In this document: positions 21,244-32,449 of the stretch, piece after piece
Layout: every line of letters begins with the position of its first letter
Numbering within the stretch: the first letter of the stretch is position 1
The notes under the pieces: generated by a model
What the model was told of the DNA's origin: nothing
Databases searched by the model: none
Seen by the model: only the letters and a program-made list of their open reading frames with translations
Made by a program: the position numbers and the translations under genes
Source: Trifolium pratense
Taxonomy: Eukaryota; Streptophyta; Magnoliopsida; Fabales; Fabaceae
Direction of reading: 5' to 3'
Assembly: GCF_020283565.1 (NCBI RefSeq)
Contig: NC_060062.1
Location: 18,510,127-18,574,126 of the forward strand
Length of the DNA: 64,000 nucleotides

Positions 21244-22336
21244 TGAAGGTGTGAAAACACAAGAAGGGGGGGGGGTTGAATTGTGTTTTAGCTAAGTTAA
21301 AACTTTTTCAAGTTCTTAACTCAACTACGTTCGCAGCGGATAAATAACACAAATAATAACAAGAGAGAGAGAGAGAGATCACACAAGCAATTTATACTGG
21401 TTCCTCTCACAAAACGAGAGTAGTCCAGTCCCCTTGCACTTCCAAGGGAGTTCACTATAATCACACAAGATTACACCTGCTCAAGCACACAAGCAAGAGA
21501 CTTCTCAACAATGCTCAAGCACACAAGCTTAAGACTTCACACTTAAGCACACAAGCTTAAGTTTCTCAAGAATAATAAAGTATATGAAAATATACAAATG
21601 CTCTTAGATGAACCTAAAGAGAGCAAATACAAATAGTACAGAGTATTTGACTAAAGTGCAAAAACACTTAACAGAGGTTCAGAGCTTGTATATCACAGAG
21701 TTCAGAGTTTGTTCAGCGCACGTTCAAATCTTGATAATTGTATATATTGTTGTAGCTGAATCTTCTAGTATATATACCACTAGAAAAGAGTCGTTGCAAA
21801 AGGAGCCGTTGGAGTTGATAATCTTTTGTCTTCAAGCAGCCTGTCTTGATGCAGTTTGGTTGTATCCAAAACTAAGAAAGAGTTTCAGGTACTTTGACTA
21901 CTGCAGAGAAGACTTTCCTTATTCAGCTAACAAAACTGAAGACCCACGTTCTCAAAAGAGGACAGACAAAACAGAGGTAGCTGAACTGATCAGACTTGAA
22001 AGGTCCTTTTCTTCATTGGTAGAAGAGTTGACTAGCAAAGGGAATCTTCACAGCTTTCAAAGAGATCTTCAGACTTTGATGAAGCTTAGTAGTCAGTCAA
22101 GAAGTTCTGAAGACTTCATCCTCTGAATGTTGTAACTTCTGAAGTCCAACAACTTCTGAGCGCTTGTGAACTTCTGAATTCACATCCTCTGAACTTCACT
22201 CAGAGCTTATATGATGCTTATATCTGCGCACTTAAAATAAATTTTTAGTCCATTCAATTGTTAATTAATACTTTGTTATCATCAAAACCTTTATAGATTT
22301 AGGGGCAAACATTTTTAAATCAATTTTGTTCCAACA
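21244..22336 (-). repeat. 5' LTR of element B
   Basis: 1093 bp, reverse complement of the A LTRs with a run of ten C near its inner end (nine and eight in A). Ends TGTTGGAACA at 22336. Carries the antisense 172-codon frame at 21608-22126. Confidence 0.95.
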
Positions 22337-25000
22337 ATATACACCGAACTGGCCGGCTCAACATATTTAGACCAAACTATTAGTTTCTTTTTTGGACTTA
22401 TATACCACCAATCTATAGTTGAATAGTCATTAATATATTACCTAAGATGATACTCCATTATTAAGTGTGCTAACTTTGGTATGAAAGTTATATATGCATG
22501 AACATAATGCTCATTCGTTAATAAATACTTTCGATTCTTATTATAAAAAAAAATAAATTTACTTTTTAGATTTATAGAAGATTTTGATACATGTATCTAG
22601 TTTTTAATATGGTCTAAATATATTAAATATTCTATAATTTTAAAAACAAATTTTTTCTTATAATAAGACTTGGAGGGAGTACTATTTTAGTTTAAAAAAG
22701 AGTTTCTAAAAGTGAAGGGGGTGAAGTAGTAATATCAACATTTAGTGAGATATTTTAAAATACAAAATTACATAAGACTTACAAAATTAAAATAATTAAA
22801 AATATCAAGTTTTATGAGTTCAATGTTTGAACCTAGCTTGAGTAAAATAAAAAGTCTTTGAACCGCTCAAAGATGATACGAGACTTTTAACCAGACTTTA
22901 CTTATCTCGTGGTCGAATTCTAAATTATCAGGCTTCTTGAGGCTCAGAACCAAATGACTAATGGCAAAAAAATAAAATAAGGTGGCATGAATTTTTTATA
23001 AAATTATATTCTTATGCATTAATTTGTATTATATATAGCTCCATTTTTAGGGATGGCAGAAAAACACAAATCAGAGAGAGCCACCCGAACCCAAATTAGA
23101 GTCAACGGGCGAACCTCGGGTTGACCGGGTTAGAGTTTAGGTTCGGGTGACACCTGATACCACGGGTGTGGGTTTGAGTCTCAAACCCACACCCGAAATC
23201 AGAACACCCACCCGAATATATGTTAAATTACCTATATTTTGCATTTTCAATTAGCAGACCTTATTTTGCTTTGATTTCCATCAATGACAATATGTTTTGC
23301 TTAAATTTACAACATATATTTTTGCCAACTGATTGGAAATACGTTTAAATTCCCTTGTTTTTGCTTAAATTTACAATATGTTTTGCTAACTGATTGACTA
23401 GACAGACCTTGTTTTGCTTAAATTTGCAAAGTAGTACAAAATGCTCTGTGAGTTTGAATTTGGGTGGAAAAACCCGAACCCAATGAGTGTGAGTGTTGGT
23501 TTCGTTTTGCCACCCAAACAGCCTTTGTGTTTAGGTTCAAGTGGTAATTTCGGATATAAGTTTGGGTAGTGTAAAACCCGTATCCATGAAACCCATTTTC
23601 ATAGTTTTGCAGAGTACTATTGGTCTTTTACCCATAATAGTGAGGGTGAGTTGTAGTTGTAGGGGTTGGAAACTAAATTTATTGAATCAGTAAAGAACAT
23701 ATCTAATCAGTGTACCAACTATTTATGGAAAGGGGCTGACATCTCAATAGTACAACAGTAAGAACATACTTCCATTGAATGTACGTAATTGTGTTGATAG
23801 ATTGCATTAACAATTTTCTTTTGAGTTGGTAAAACAATGTTCTAAAATTAGATGCTAGAAATTTTAAAAATGAATTACAACACAACACCCTGTAAATTTG
23901 AAGTAGCTACCATAATAGAAATTTAATGATGCCAGTTTTGCAGCTGAATCGAACTATAGCTCCACGGGTGACGGATGGGTCCATTGCCCGGTTTTTCATG
24001 AAATGACAGTGTCATAAAACCAATCATATTACAACCTTACTTGAATATGATCCGTTCTATAGGCTCGTACAACTGTATCCTTGATTTCTAAGAAGATCAG
24101 AACAAAAATAATAATAATCATTTTTACTAAAAAAAAAAAAACTCAACCATATATGATTTTTGTGAATAAAATGCAATTTATGAATCAAGTGATTTATGTT
24201 AAATCTCAACTATTGATATTTTAATTAAATTATTCAGTTCAAATTATTAATGAACTGTACATAAAAACCAATGAATCATTTCCAAAAAATTTATTTTGTT
24301 ATTTAACGGAGCAGAAGCTAGGCAGAAGTTTATATTTGTAGTAATATTTATTTATACAACTTTTTTTTTAATTTTTTTTAATTTTTTTTTTTTATAAATG
24401 AACTCATTTACATCCTTAATAATAGTATTGTCAAAAATAAAACTCCACTGAAACTTATTATATTATGGGTGTATTTGCTCGGCTAAAACATAAGGGATGA
24501 GACATAAAAACGTTATTATACTGTGTTTGATTTCAAAACTAGTTTTGAGACTGTACAAACTGAATGTCAAATGACTGGACAAAAACATGAAATTCTTGTC
24601 TTTCATTAAACCACAGGACAACTTTTTGTTCTCTAGACAAATTATCTAAAATACCAAAATAATATTTTATCCACCAAACATAGTACAAGTTGAATACTCT
24701 AAACTTTATCATGTGTTGTAGAAAATACTACCTTACTCATAGTTATTGATATACATCCTGTCTTTATTTTTTTTTATAAAAAACTCATTTAAATCCCAAT
24801 CTTACTGTCAAAAAATAAAACTCCATTAAAATTTCCTAATATCTAATTTTTTAGAATGCTTGGTTCAATTATTAAAAAAAAAAATACTAATTTCAAGATA
24901 AAACTTTCATATTAATATACTTAACATTTTTCTTTCTTAAATAACCAAAATTTAAGAAAATAAGATATTTGTTCATAAGGAAAATTATGAAAATACTTTT
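22337..25000. other. Intergenic, AT-rich, with degraded MITE remnants
   Basis: No gene seen. Around 22500-22682 is a probable Stowaway-like remnant ending ACTTGGAGGGAGTA next to TA. At about 23050-23520 a GC-richer block with repeated ACCCGAACCC / GGGTTCGGGT motifs starts GGGATGGCAGAAAAAC and ends with GTTTTGCCACCC, resembling hAT-type MITE ends, but no target duplication was found. The rest is AT-rich unique-looking sequence with homopolymer runs. Confidence 0.5.
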
Positions 25001-26774
25001 AGAGTGTGTTTGGATGGGGGAATTTTTTGAGGTAAAGTAATGTTTTGAGGGAATTCAAATGATTTGAGATGAATTCCATTGTTTGGATGAAAATTTGAAG
25101 AATTTTCAAAATGTTGGAAATTTATGAAGTATTTTGTTCAAGTTAAATTTAGAGAATTTCAAAATGACACCTAAAACCAAAGAATTTGAAATTTCTTCTC
25201 TATAAACTTTTAAAAATTACTAATTGATCGTAAAACATAAAATTAGCCGAAAAACCTAAAATCGACAATAAACGCTAAATCGGCCGAAAATCCAAAAAAT
25301 CGGCAGAAAAAACCTATAATCGGCCAAAAGCTCAAAAATCAACTATAAACTCTAAAATCGGCCGAAAACCCAAAAAATCGGCAGAAAAACCTAAAATCGG
25401 CCAAAATTTCAAAAATCGACTATAAACCCTAAAATCGGCCGAAAAACCAAAAATCGACCGAAAACCCAAAATCGGCAGAAAAACCTAAAAAATCGGCCGA
25501 AAAACCAAAAATCAACTATAAACCCTAAAATTGGCTGAAAACCCAAAAAATCGGCCGAAAAACCAAAAATCGACTATAAACCCTAAAATTGGCTGAAAAC
25601 CCAAAAAATCGGCCGAAAAACCAAAAATCGACCGAAAACCCAAAAAATCGGCCAAAAACCTAAAATCGGCCAAAATCCAAAAAATCGACTATAAACCTTA
25701 AAATCGTCCGGCAACCCGAAAAATCGGCAGAAAAACCTAAAATCGGCCAAATTCCAAAAATCGAATATAAACCCTAAAATCGGCCGAAATCCAAAAAATC
25801 GGCGGAAAAACCAAAAATCGACCGAAAACCCAAAATCGGCCAACATCCAAAAAATCGGCCGAAGAATCTAAAATCGTCCCTAAACCCAAAAAACTCGGCC
25901 GAAAACCTAAAATCGACCCAAAATCCTGAAATCGGCTATAAACCCCAAAATTGGCCGAAAAACCTAAAATTGACTGTAAACCCATTTTTCGGCCGATATT
26001 AGGGTTTATAGTCGATTTTTGGATTTTTCGGTCGATTTTAGGGTTTATAGTCATTTTTTGAAATTTTGGCCGATTTTAGATTTTTCTGCCGATTTTTCGG
26101 GTTGCCGCCCGATTTTAGGTTTTCGGCTGATTTTTTGGGTTTTCAGCCGATTTTAGGGTTTATAGTCGATTTTTGGAATTTTGGACGATTTTAAGTTTTT
26201 CTGCCGATTTTTCGGGTTGCCGGCCGATTTTAGGGTTTATAGTCGATTTTTTGGATTTTGGCTGATTTTAGGTTTTTTTGCCGATTTTTTGGATTTTCGA
26301 CGATTTTAGGTTTTCGGCCATTTTTTGGGGTTTTCGGTCGATTTTTGGTTTTTCCGCCGATTTTTTGGGTTTTCAACCGATATTAGGGCTTATAGTCGAT
26401 TTTTGGAATTTTGGCCGATTTTAGGTTTTTCTGCCGATTTTTTGGGTTTTCGGCCGATTTTAGAGTTTATAGTCGGTTTTAGGGCTTTTGGTCGATTTTA
26501 GGTTTTTCAGCCGATTTATGGTTTTTGACCGATTTTAGGTTTTTTCGCCGATTTTTTTCGGTTTTTCGGCCAATTTTTGGGTTTATGGTCAATTTTATTA
26601 AAATGAAGGAAATTCAATTACATTATCCAAACAAAGAATTTTACAATTGATGAAATTTCAACACTTTATCCAAACACTGGAATTTAAAAATCAAGGGAAT
26701 TCAATTAAATCAATTGAATTGCCTAGTATTTAAAATCCTTTGAATTTCTAGAATCCCTCATCCAAAGACACTCT
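25001..26774. mobile_element. Foldback-like element with inverted arrays of TCGGCCGA repeats
   Basis: Outer inverted ends AGAGTGTGTTTGGATG (25001) and CATCCAAAGACACTCT (to 26774), each followed by GAATTC-containing AT-rich sequence. Inside, the left arm (about 25225-25980) is a degenerate tandem array of CCTAAAATCGGCCGAAAA-type units with interspersed AATCGACTATAAACCC; the right arm (about 25985-26600) is the same array in inverted order. The turn is near 25983. The structure would fold into a very long hairpin. No clean target duplication and no transposase: non-autonomous, family uncertain. Confidence 0.75.
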
Positions 26775-28043
26775 ACAAATATGTGGGGTTCAAGAGGCCA
26801 AAAATGAATGCTTACCCAAACTAAAAATTACTAGTACATGATCAATTGTGCATTTACTTTCTAGGGTTTTTACAAACCTAACAACACCAAAGAGGAAAAA
26901 GAAAAGAGAACGGTGGTTTAAACTTCTGACAGAGTACAATAAATTTTCCATTGGCCATTCAATTTTTCAAATAGTAATTTTTCAAACAATCATTGCTATT
27001 CAACTTATTTTCAGCCCCCATCATTCAACATTTATTTAAGAAGTAAATAATTAAAAGTACCAAGACAATTTATTTTTGGTCAGAATTGTTATTTTGGACA
27101 CACATATACATCCAACACAAGTAGATATTTAGTTTCTTTAACCATTTTGTCCAAAGATGCAACCTTTTAAATAAATTTCAGTTACTTTGGGAGATTGTCT
27201 CTACAATTATATGCGCATAGAATACTTTGATTTACCAAAAAAAATCTAAACAATACATCAGGCATCCATACACCGTATGTGACACCAGACATATCATGAC
27301 GCGGGGCAAAAAATATTAAAAAAAGTCCAAAAACAGGGTGGACAATATATTTTACGGTGTCAACCCTATAACTTTGTGTTCCCAAAATATTTTCGATAAA
27401 ATAATACGCGAGAGACCAACAAATTTAGTCTAGCGGAAAAGGCTAGTCTTTTACAACGTAGTAGACAGTAGTACAAATGTTTGAATCCCAAAAAAAAAAA
27501 AGAATCATATTTAGCTAGTCTTCTAGATGTTCAAACTCAAGGTAGATCCCAAAACTTTTACCAAGTTCAAAGAGACAATACTTCTTTAAAGGCAACTATA
27601 ATTCCATAAGCTAATTTCTTTTATTGATTATCAGTAGAGACCTGTCTTAAACACATGAAGTGCTAAATTTAGTTACACTTACACCGGTTAATTACTGGCG
27701 TTTAGCACAAATAATTGATGTAAAATGTGTGTGAATGTTATAAATTACAAAATATTTATAAAAAGATTTATAAAGCAAACCAACCAAGTTCCCACATTAT
27801 ATATATTCAATTACAAATTATAAAAAAAAAAACAGAAAATAGTAAAGCTCCTTATTGGGTAAGGACTTAACCAATGATCAGAAATTCAATAATCATAACA
27901 ACAAATGAATACTATAAGTTATAAAAAAAAATTAATGCTCAATAACCTTGATCCATATCAAGAAATCAAGTAAATTTTTTTTTCTCTTGATTTTGCTATT
28001 TCATTCCACAATGATGAATGAAATTAATTTCTCATACCTTTAA
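26775..28043. other. Intergenic, downstream of KCS copy 1
   Basis: AT-rich. No convincing gene. A tRNA-derived SINE-like fragment is listed separately (27420-27502). The last ~120 bases (about 27920-28043) are the KCS 3' flank, homologous to 62121-62250 after copy 2. Confidence 0.6.
27420..27502 (+). repeat. Possible SINE fragment
   Basis: TAGTCTAGCGGAAAAGGCTA resembles an RNA polymerase III A box, followed after ~45 bases by GTTTGAATCCC (B-box-like) and an A-rich tail. Short and divergent; no clear target duplication. Confidence 0.35.
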
Positions 28044-29471
28044 TCACTTAAGAAAATCAGGAAGTTCATAATTGTCAGGATCTTCAACTTCATTGAGCCA
28101 ACTATATTTTTCCATGAAAGCATTGGCCAAAGTCTCTGGTGGATAATGATCAACACAATCTTCCCAAACATTTCCATTTCCATTTCCATTAACATCTTTC
28201 ATCACTTCCCATAAACAACTATTACATTTAAAACCAGCACCAAAACTTATCATAAGAACTCTATCACCTTTTTTTAGCCTCTTTTTTGCTTCCATATATC
28301 CTAACACATACCATAAACTACTTGCAGAAGTGTTACCAAAACGATGAAGTGTCATTCTTGCTGGCTCGAGATCGTATTCGGATAGATCTAAACTCATTCC
28401 AACTCCATCTATCACTGCTTTTCCTCCTGTATGGAGACAAAAATGATCTACACCACTTTTGAAATTCAATGGTGATTTTGTAGTTATTGTTCCACCACTA
28501 GACTTAGAAGAAGAAGTTGAACTAAATATCTTGAGTTTCTTGAAAAGTGATACTACAAGAAATCTTAGTAATTCTCTTGTTGGCAAAATTTTGGGTGAAA
28601 TTACCCCTAAATTGTCAACAAAAGCTCTTGTAGCTGCTTTTGGGAGAGTTTTACCTAAATGAAAACCAAGTCTACCTTGTTCATCTTCCCTTTGGAGGCA
28701 ACAATTATATGAGTCTTCACGCGCGCCGTGGTGTGTTCGGACTAAACACTTTAGTTTTAGTATACTTTTGTTCTTTAAAGATCTTTTGTTTGTTAAAAGA
28801 ACCGCGCAACCGCCCGAGCGGAAGAGACAGTTTGCTAAGATCATTGATCTATCATTGCCTGTATACCAATTTGGACTAAGAGACTCTGATGTGACCAAAA
28901 GTGCTAATTTGTTCTTTTGTGATTTGAAAATGTTTTGAACAATGTCTAATGAAATAAGGCTAGCACTACAGCCCATTCCGGTTAGATTGTACACTTTTAC
29001 GTCGTGTCTCAATTTGTAACGGTTAATGATGCGCGACGATAGAGAAGGAAGAATCGCGAGCATTGAGATGTTGACGACAAGAACATCAATTTCGGAAGGG
29101 GAAATCGATGACTTTGCGAGGAGTTTTGCAATGCTGTCATTGAAAAACTCTTCCATTTCCGAGATCCCATCGTTTAATGTTGGTGATCCTTCGCGGCCTT
29201 CGAAGATGTTTCTTGGTGCATAAGTTTGTTCGCCTATTCCGGAACTTACTATGGCTTTGAGGAGAAATTTGTACTCATTTAGTCCCAAATTCTCTGTTCT
29301 TTTGATTAATTTGCCACAAAACTCTGTCCCTAGCATTCTATCTTCTGTTGGCTTGTAACATTGGTAATCTAATATGTAACACTCTTGGTCCCTCTTTTGA
29401 TCTATTAGTTTCCAGATTAGATAACAAATGTACAATGCTGAAACTAAATAGAGTAAAGAGAGAAACTCCAT
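28044..29471 (-). CDS. KCS: 3-ketoacyl-CoA synthase, KCS12-like, copy 1 (475 aa)
   Basis: Condensing enzyme of the ER fatty-acid elongase: joins malonyl-CoA to an acyl-CoA to give a 3-ketoacyl-CoA, the step that sets chain length of very-long-chain fatty acids for waxes and other lipids. Single exon. A short hydrophobic N-terminus (~5-22), FAE1/CUT1 domain (~25-310) and C-terminal thiolase-like domain (~330-425). Catalytic residues visible: Cys168 in GMGCSA, His347 in FCLHTGG, Asn380 in RFGNTS; His347 to Asn380 spacing (33) agrees with what I recall of FAE1. The start is set by homology with copy 2; an upstream in-frame ATG at 29621 would add 50 unlike residues. About 93% identical to copy 2. 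Closest remembered family: Arabidopsis KCS12. Confidence 0.92.
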   Translation of the reverse strand: MEFLSLLYLVSALYICYLIWKLIDQKRDQECYILDYQCYKPTEDRMLGTEFCGKLIKRTENLGLNEYKFLLKAIVSSGIGEQTYAPRNIFEGREGSPTLNDGISEMEEFFNDSIAKLLAKSSISPSEIDVLVVNISMLAILPSLSSRIINRYKLRHDVKVYNLTGMGCSASLISLDIVQNIFKSQKNKLALLVTSESLSPNWYTGNDRSMILANCLFRSGGCAVLLTNKRSLKNKSILKLKCLVRTHHGAREDSYNCCLQREDEQGRLGFHLGKTLPKAATRAFVDNLGVISPKILPTRELLRFLVVSLFKKLKIFSSTSSSKSSGGTITTKSPLNFKSGVDHFCLHTGGKAVIDGVGMSLDLSEYDLEPARMTLHRFGNTSASSLWYVLGYMEAKKRLKKGDRVLMISFGAGFKCNSCLWEVMKDVNGNGNGNVWEDCVDHYPPETLANAFMEKYSWLNEVEDPDNYELPDFLK

Positions 29472-29474
29472 TTG

Positions 29475-29578
29475 AGAGAGAGAGAGAGAGAGAGGAATAG
29501 GTAAAGTAAAATCACAAGAAGGTTTGGTGGAGAGAGGTTTTGAGTTGTAAAGTTGAAGGTAGAGTGGTGTTTTATAAG
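29475..29578 (-). promoter_or_regulatory. Core promoter and 5' UTR of KCS copy 1
   Basis: TATAAAA on the minus strand at about 29576-29570, ~100 bases before the ATG, in a context shared with copy 2 (CTTATAAAACACCACTCTAC). A (CT)n run lies just before the ATG (29475-29495) and is shorter in copy 2. Confidence 0.7.
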
Positions 29579-29850
29579 CAGAGAGTTGAGTTGAGTGTGT
29601 GAGTTGAATATTTTTGGGCATGTGAATATGTTCATATGACTTAACATGTCAATATCTCAAACCCTAACAAATTTATTTATGTTTTGGAAAGACCTTTGTG
29701 TTGTGTCACACAACCTACATTCCTATGTACTAGGTACTTGCTGCTGCATAATGCAGATATGTTGGATCTGCATTAAGCTTAACTTTTTCATTCTCAATGA
29801 CTATGTAGCCGTTGTACCGGTGCAGCTACCGTTAAAGATCCGGTTAAGCG
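29579..29850 (-). other. 5' flank of KCS copy 1, duplicated at copy 2
   Basis: Homologous, in inverse orientation, to about 60205-60580. Shared stretches include GATATTGACATGTTAAGT, CATAATGCA and an ACCGGTGCA block near the outer end. The duplication therefore includes at least ~350 bases of upstream sequence. The 147-bp insertion present before copy 2 is absent here. Confidence 0.8.
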
Positions 29851-29904
29851 TGTGTGTCCGGTGGTAGCTTTTACTTTGAAGAAGAGATTAGACGAGATAT
29901 AACC

Positions 29905-29985
29905 TTAAATCAGTTTATAAGCGGGAGACACCTCTCACTCTACTAACTGATTTTGTAGGGATTGAGTTAGACCTAACTCAAATTT
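29905..29985 (+). repeat. Short TRIM/LTR-like fragment
   Basis: AGTTTATAAGCGGGAGACAC ... GATTTTGTAGGGATTGAGTT resembles the insertion before KCS copy 2 (60395-60541), which has GTTTATAAGTAAGAGGCAAT and TTTTGCAGTGTTGAGTT. A related repeat, much decayed; ends not definable. Confidence 0.4.
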
Positions 29986-30892
29986 TTAAAATTGAGAGAG
30001 TAGTAAACCATTAGAGGATCGATAATTAAACAGTTAATTCGTGATATCTTGGTAGCATTTCAATATCCTCGTCCGTTAGGCCACGAATACGTTGGTAGTT
30101 GATGGCTTGGAGCGAGATCCTAAGATATCCAATTTTTTTAGCTTGTATATAGCCAATCTTCTCTGGTGAAACTACTCTCTCAATTATTTTAGGTATAAGA
30201 GGCAGCATTGAGTAGGATTGGAACATGCAGAATTTATTGGTTGCTTATTTATTCCTCGGTGTGCTATATCAGACTTTGGGGTTATGTATGTTGAATTGGA
30301 GAACTAATAGTTTATTGCTAATATATTGTTTGATTATTTTGGGAAGTACTTTATGGATTGTACTATTTTGGCATTCCTTGTGCCTGTTCTTTTTAATAAT
30401 TTTTTTTTGCCTTTTCAAGAATTTTTTTTTAAAAAAATATAAAATTTATCCAAAATTTGTTAAGTCACTTGTTGAAGAAAATAATATCATATTAATTCTT
30501 TAGTTTTTATTATTATAAAATTTATTTTACTAAGAAAATGTAAGAGCATAATACGTTTAGACCATTTTCTAGAAATTTATATTATACGGATCCCAATAAA
30601 AGAATAATTTTTGTTTCATAAAGTTTTTAATAAAAAAATAAATTAAATCAACCAACCCAAATCATTTATGTTGTGTCAACCCTCAATAGGCCAAGTAGTT
30701 GGTCATGTATGTAAGGGAAGTTCTGCGAGGGATTTGGATTCCACGTAACCACTACGTGATGTAGTAATTAACGTGGAGCGTTCGATTTAAAATAAAAGGC
30801 AGAAATACAAATCATTAAAATTTATATCACATGATGATTATTAGAACATTTGTGTTTTTTGTAACAAAAAAAAAAAGAACATTTGTGTTTTT
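29986..30892. other. Intergenic, no gene seen
   Basis: AT-rich. At 30843-30892 a 16-base A-rich insert (30860-30875) is flanked by exact 17-base copies of AGAACATTTGTGTTTTT. Confidence 0.5.
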
Positions 30893-32437
30893 GAGTGTGC
30901 CTAAATTCAATTCAGCATTGAGCTCGGTCCACTTAGGTGTCGAGTTTGGCCCAAAAGTATGCTTACCCTAGGCTAGGCGACTCCGCTCAACGGCCATAGA
31001 GCCTAACAATATAACAGTTGATATCGAAATAATGGACATTTACTGTTAATTATGATTTTTCAGCTGTTATTTTGACATCCATTAATGGTGAGGATCACAT
31101 TTATAATATTGACTCTGCGCTGGTAATTATATATACCTTCATATGCAGAACGATGTCGACATATGATCATTCCTAGTTGGGTTAAATATGTTTTTGGTCC
31201 CTATAGTTTTACAGAATTTTCGTTTTAGTCTCTGAAGTTTGTTTTCACACTTTTTAGTCCCTGAAGTTTCATCAATCAATGGTTTTAGTCTCTGCCGTCC
31301 ACATGAGTTTAATGGAGGATGATGTGGCAGCGACGTGGCACTGCCACGTGTATTTATAATTTTTTGGCTTACCACATCATCAATTAGTTTTTTTTTAAAA
31401 AAAAAATTAATTTTTTTTCAATTTTTTTTTGGCACCCCCAATCCCAATTAAAAAGAAAAAAATTCCTAATTATTTGCAATTTCTTCTCTAATTAGTTAGT
31501 TTTGTTATAACCAAATTTCTATGAATGAAAGAATTTTAAAAAATAAATAAAAATAAATTTAGTTAATTAATAATTCAATTAAATTGAGAAAAAGAAAAAT
31601 TAGGTTTATAGTCTTTTAACAATTTGGTAAATTAATAAAAATAAATTTAGTTAATTAATAATTTAATTAAATTAACCGAACGCGATTTAGTTAATTAATA
31701 ATTTAATTAAATTAATAAAATTAAACCGAACGCGATTTCGGTTTTGATTTCTGGGATTGAGAAGATTGAGAGATTTATGGCGCTATAGTTTGTGTTCATC
31801 GCGTTTTGTTTTCTACCGGTTCTATTCGGCATTTTTGGTCGTTAAACAATTTGTTTAATCTAATTTTTTTTCTCAATTTAATTATTAATTACCTAAATTT
31901 ATTTTTATTTATTTTTCTAAATTCTTTTATTCATAGAAACTTGGTTATAACAAAACCAACTAATTAGAGAAGAAATTACAAATAATTAAGAATTTTTTTC
32001 CTTTTAATTGGGATTGGAGTTGCCAAACAAAAGTGAAAAAAAAATTAGAATTTATTTTTTTTAAAAAAAAGAAAAAAAAAACGGATTGGTGACGTGACAA
32101 GCCAAAAAAATAATAAATAAAAAATACATGTGGCAGTGCCACGTCGCTGCCAGTCATCCTCCATTAAACCATGTGGACGGCAGAGACTAAAACCATTGAC
32201 TGATGAAACTTTAAGGACTAAAAATTGTGAAAACAAACTTCAGGGACTAATACGAAAATTATGTGAAACTATTGGGACCAAAAACATATTTAACCCTTCT
32301 TAGTTTCTTGCCCTAAATATTCCACTTCATACAAATACTGACTTGAGTGTCAGAGTGTCAGTAGGTACCCCCACTTTTACACAACTATATCAAAGAGTAG
32401 CACCACCAGCCACGTCTGTTCTGATTAGGTAAGATCA
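30893..32437 (+). repeat. LTR of a Tat-like Ty3/gypsy element (E), holding a Mutator-like element
   Basis: Without the insertion at 31179-32296 this reads as an LTR: TATATATA near 31128, then ACTGACTTGAGTGTCAG and GTAGGTACCCCC, a layout I know from plant Tat-type LTRs, ending CA at 32437. The next bases TGGCGCCGTCT (32439-32449), continued after the hAT insertion by ATGGGAACC (47117-47125), form a Tat/Ogre-type primer site. The left end is not certain (TG at 30892 or 30896). Confidence 0.6.
31179..32296. mobile_element. Mutator-like non-autonomous element with ~200-bp inverted ends
   Basis: Ends GGGTTAAATATGTTTTTGG and its inverse (to 32296), with further inverted similarity over ~200 bases (GTCTCTGAAGTTTGTTTTC and so on). 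Flanked by TTCCTAGTT (31170-31178) and TTCTTAGTT (32297-32305), a 9-bp duplication with one mismatch, as expected for Mutator-type elements. AT-rich core with repeated TTAGTTAATTAATAATTTAA and CCGAACGCGATTT. No transposase. Sits in the LTR of E. Confidence 0.85.
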
Positions 32438-32449
32438 GTGGCGCCGTCT

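Larger units (their letters stand above)
19114..22336 (-). mobile_element. Sirevirus element B, 5' part (gag start and 5' LTR)
   Basis: Reading leftward from 22336: 5' LTR (22336-21244), primer site TGGTATCAGAGC, gag ATG at 21173, gag to codon ~684, then the second CTGTT copy and element A. Its right flank starts ATATA (22337-22341), a candidate for B's own target duplication; the partner copy is outside the window. Confidence 0.95.

Noticed and set aside
18022..22336. Possible assembly duplication instead of two real elements
   Set aside because: Exact target duplication, visible empty site in A, substitutions, the 1292-bp deletion in B and tract differences show two distinct copies.
25583..26054. 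Minus-strand frames inside the foldback arms (Phe/Gly/Arg-rich repeats)
   Set aside because: They are translations of the tandem DNA repeat with no gene signals; open only because the unit lacks stops.
25230..26590. Interstitial telomere repeat
   Set aside because: AAACCCTAAA phrases occur only as part of the larger TCGGCCGA unit; there is no run of the 7-base telomere repeat.
27182..27385. 67-residue minus-strand frame
   Set aside because: No family resemblance, no signals; likely chance.
27420..27502. Functional tRNA gene
   Set aside because: Box-like motifs but no cloverleaf or acceptor pairing; better read as a SINE fragment. The same holds for box pairs at 32585, 33751, 53060 and 54300.
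29472..29621. Fifty-residue N-terminal extension of KCS copy 1
   Set aside because: The matching stretch before copy 2 is in another frame and low in protein quality; the TATA box at ~29573 would lie inside it. The homologous ATG at 29471 fits the family.
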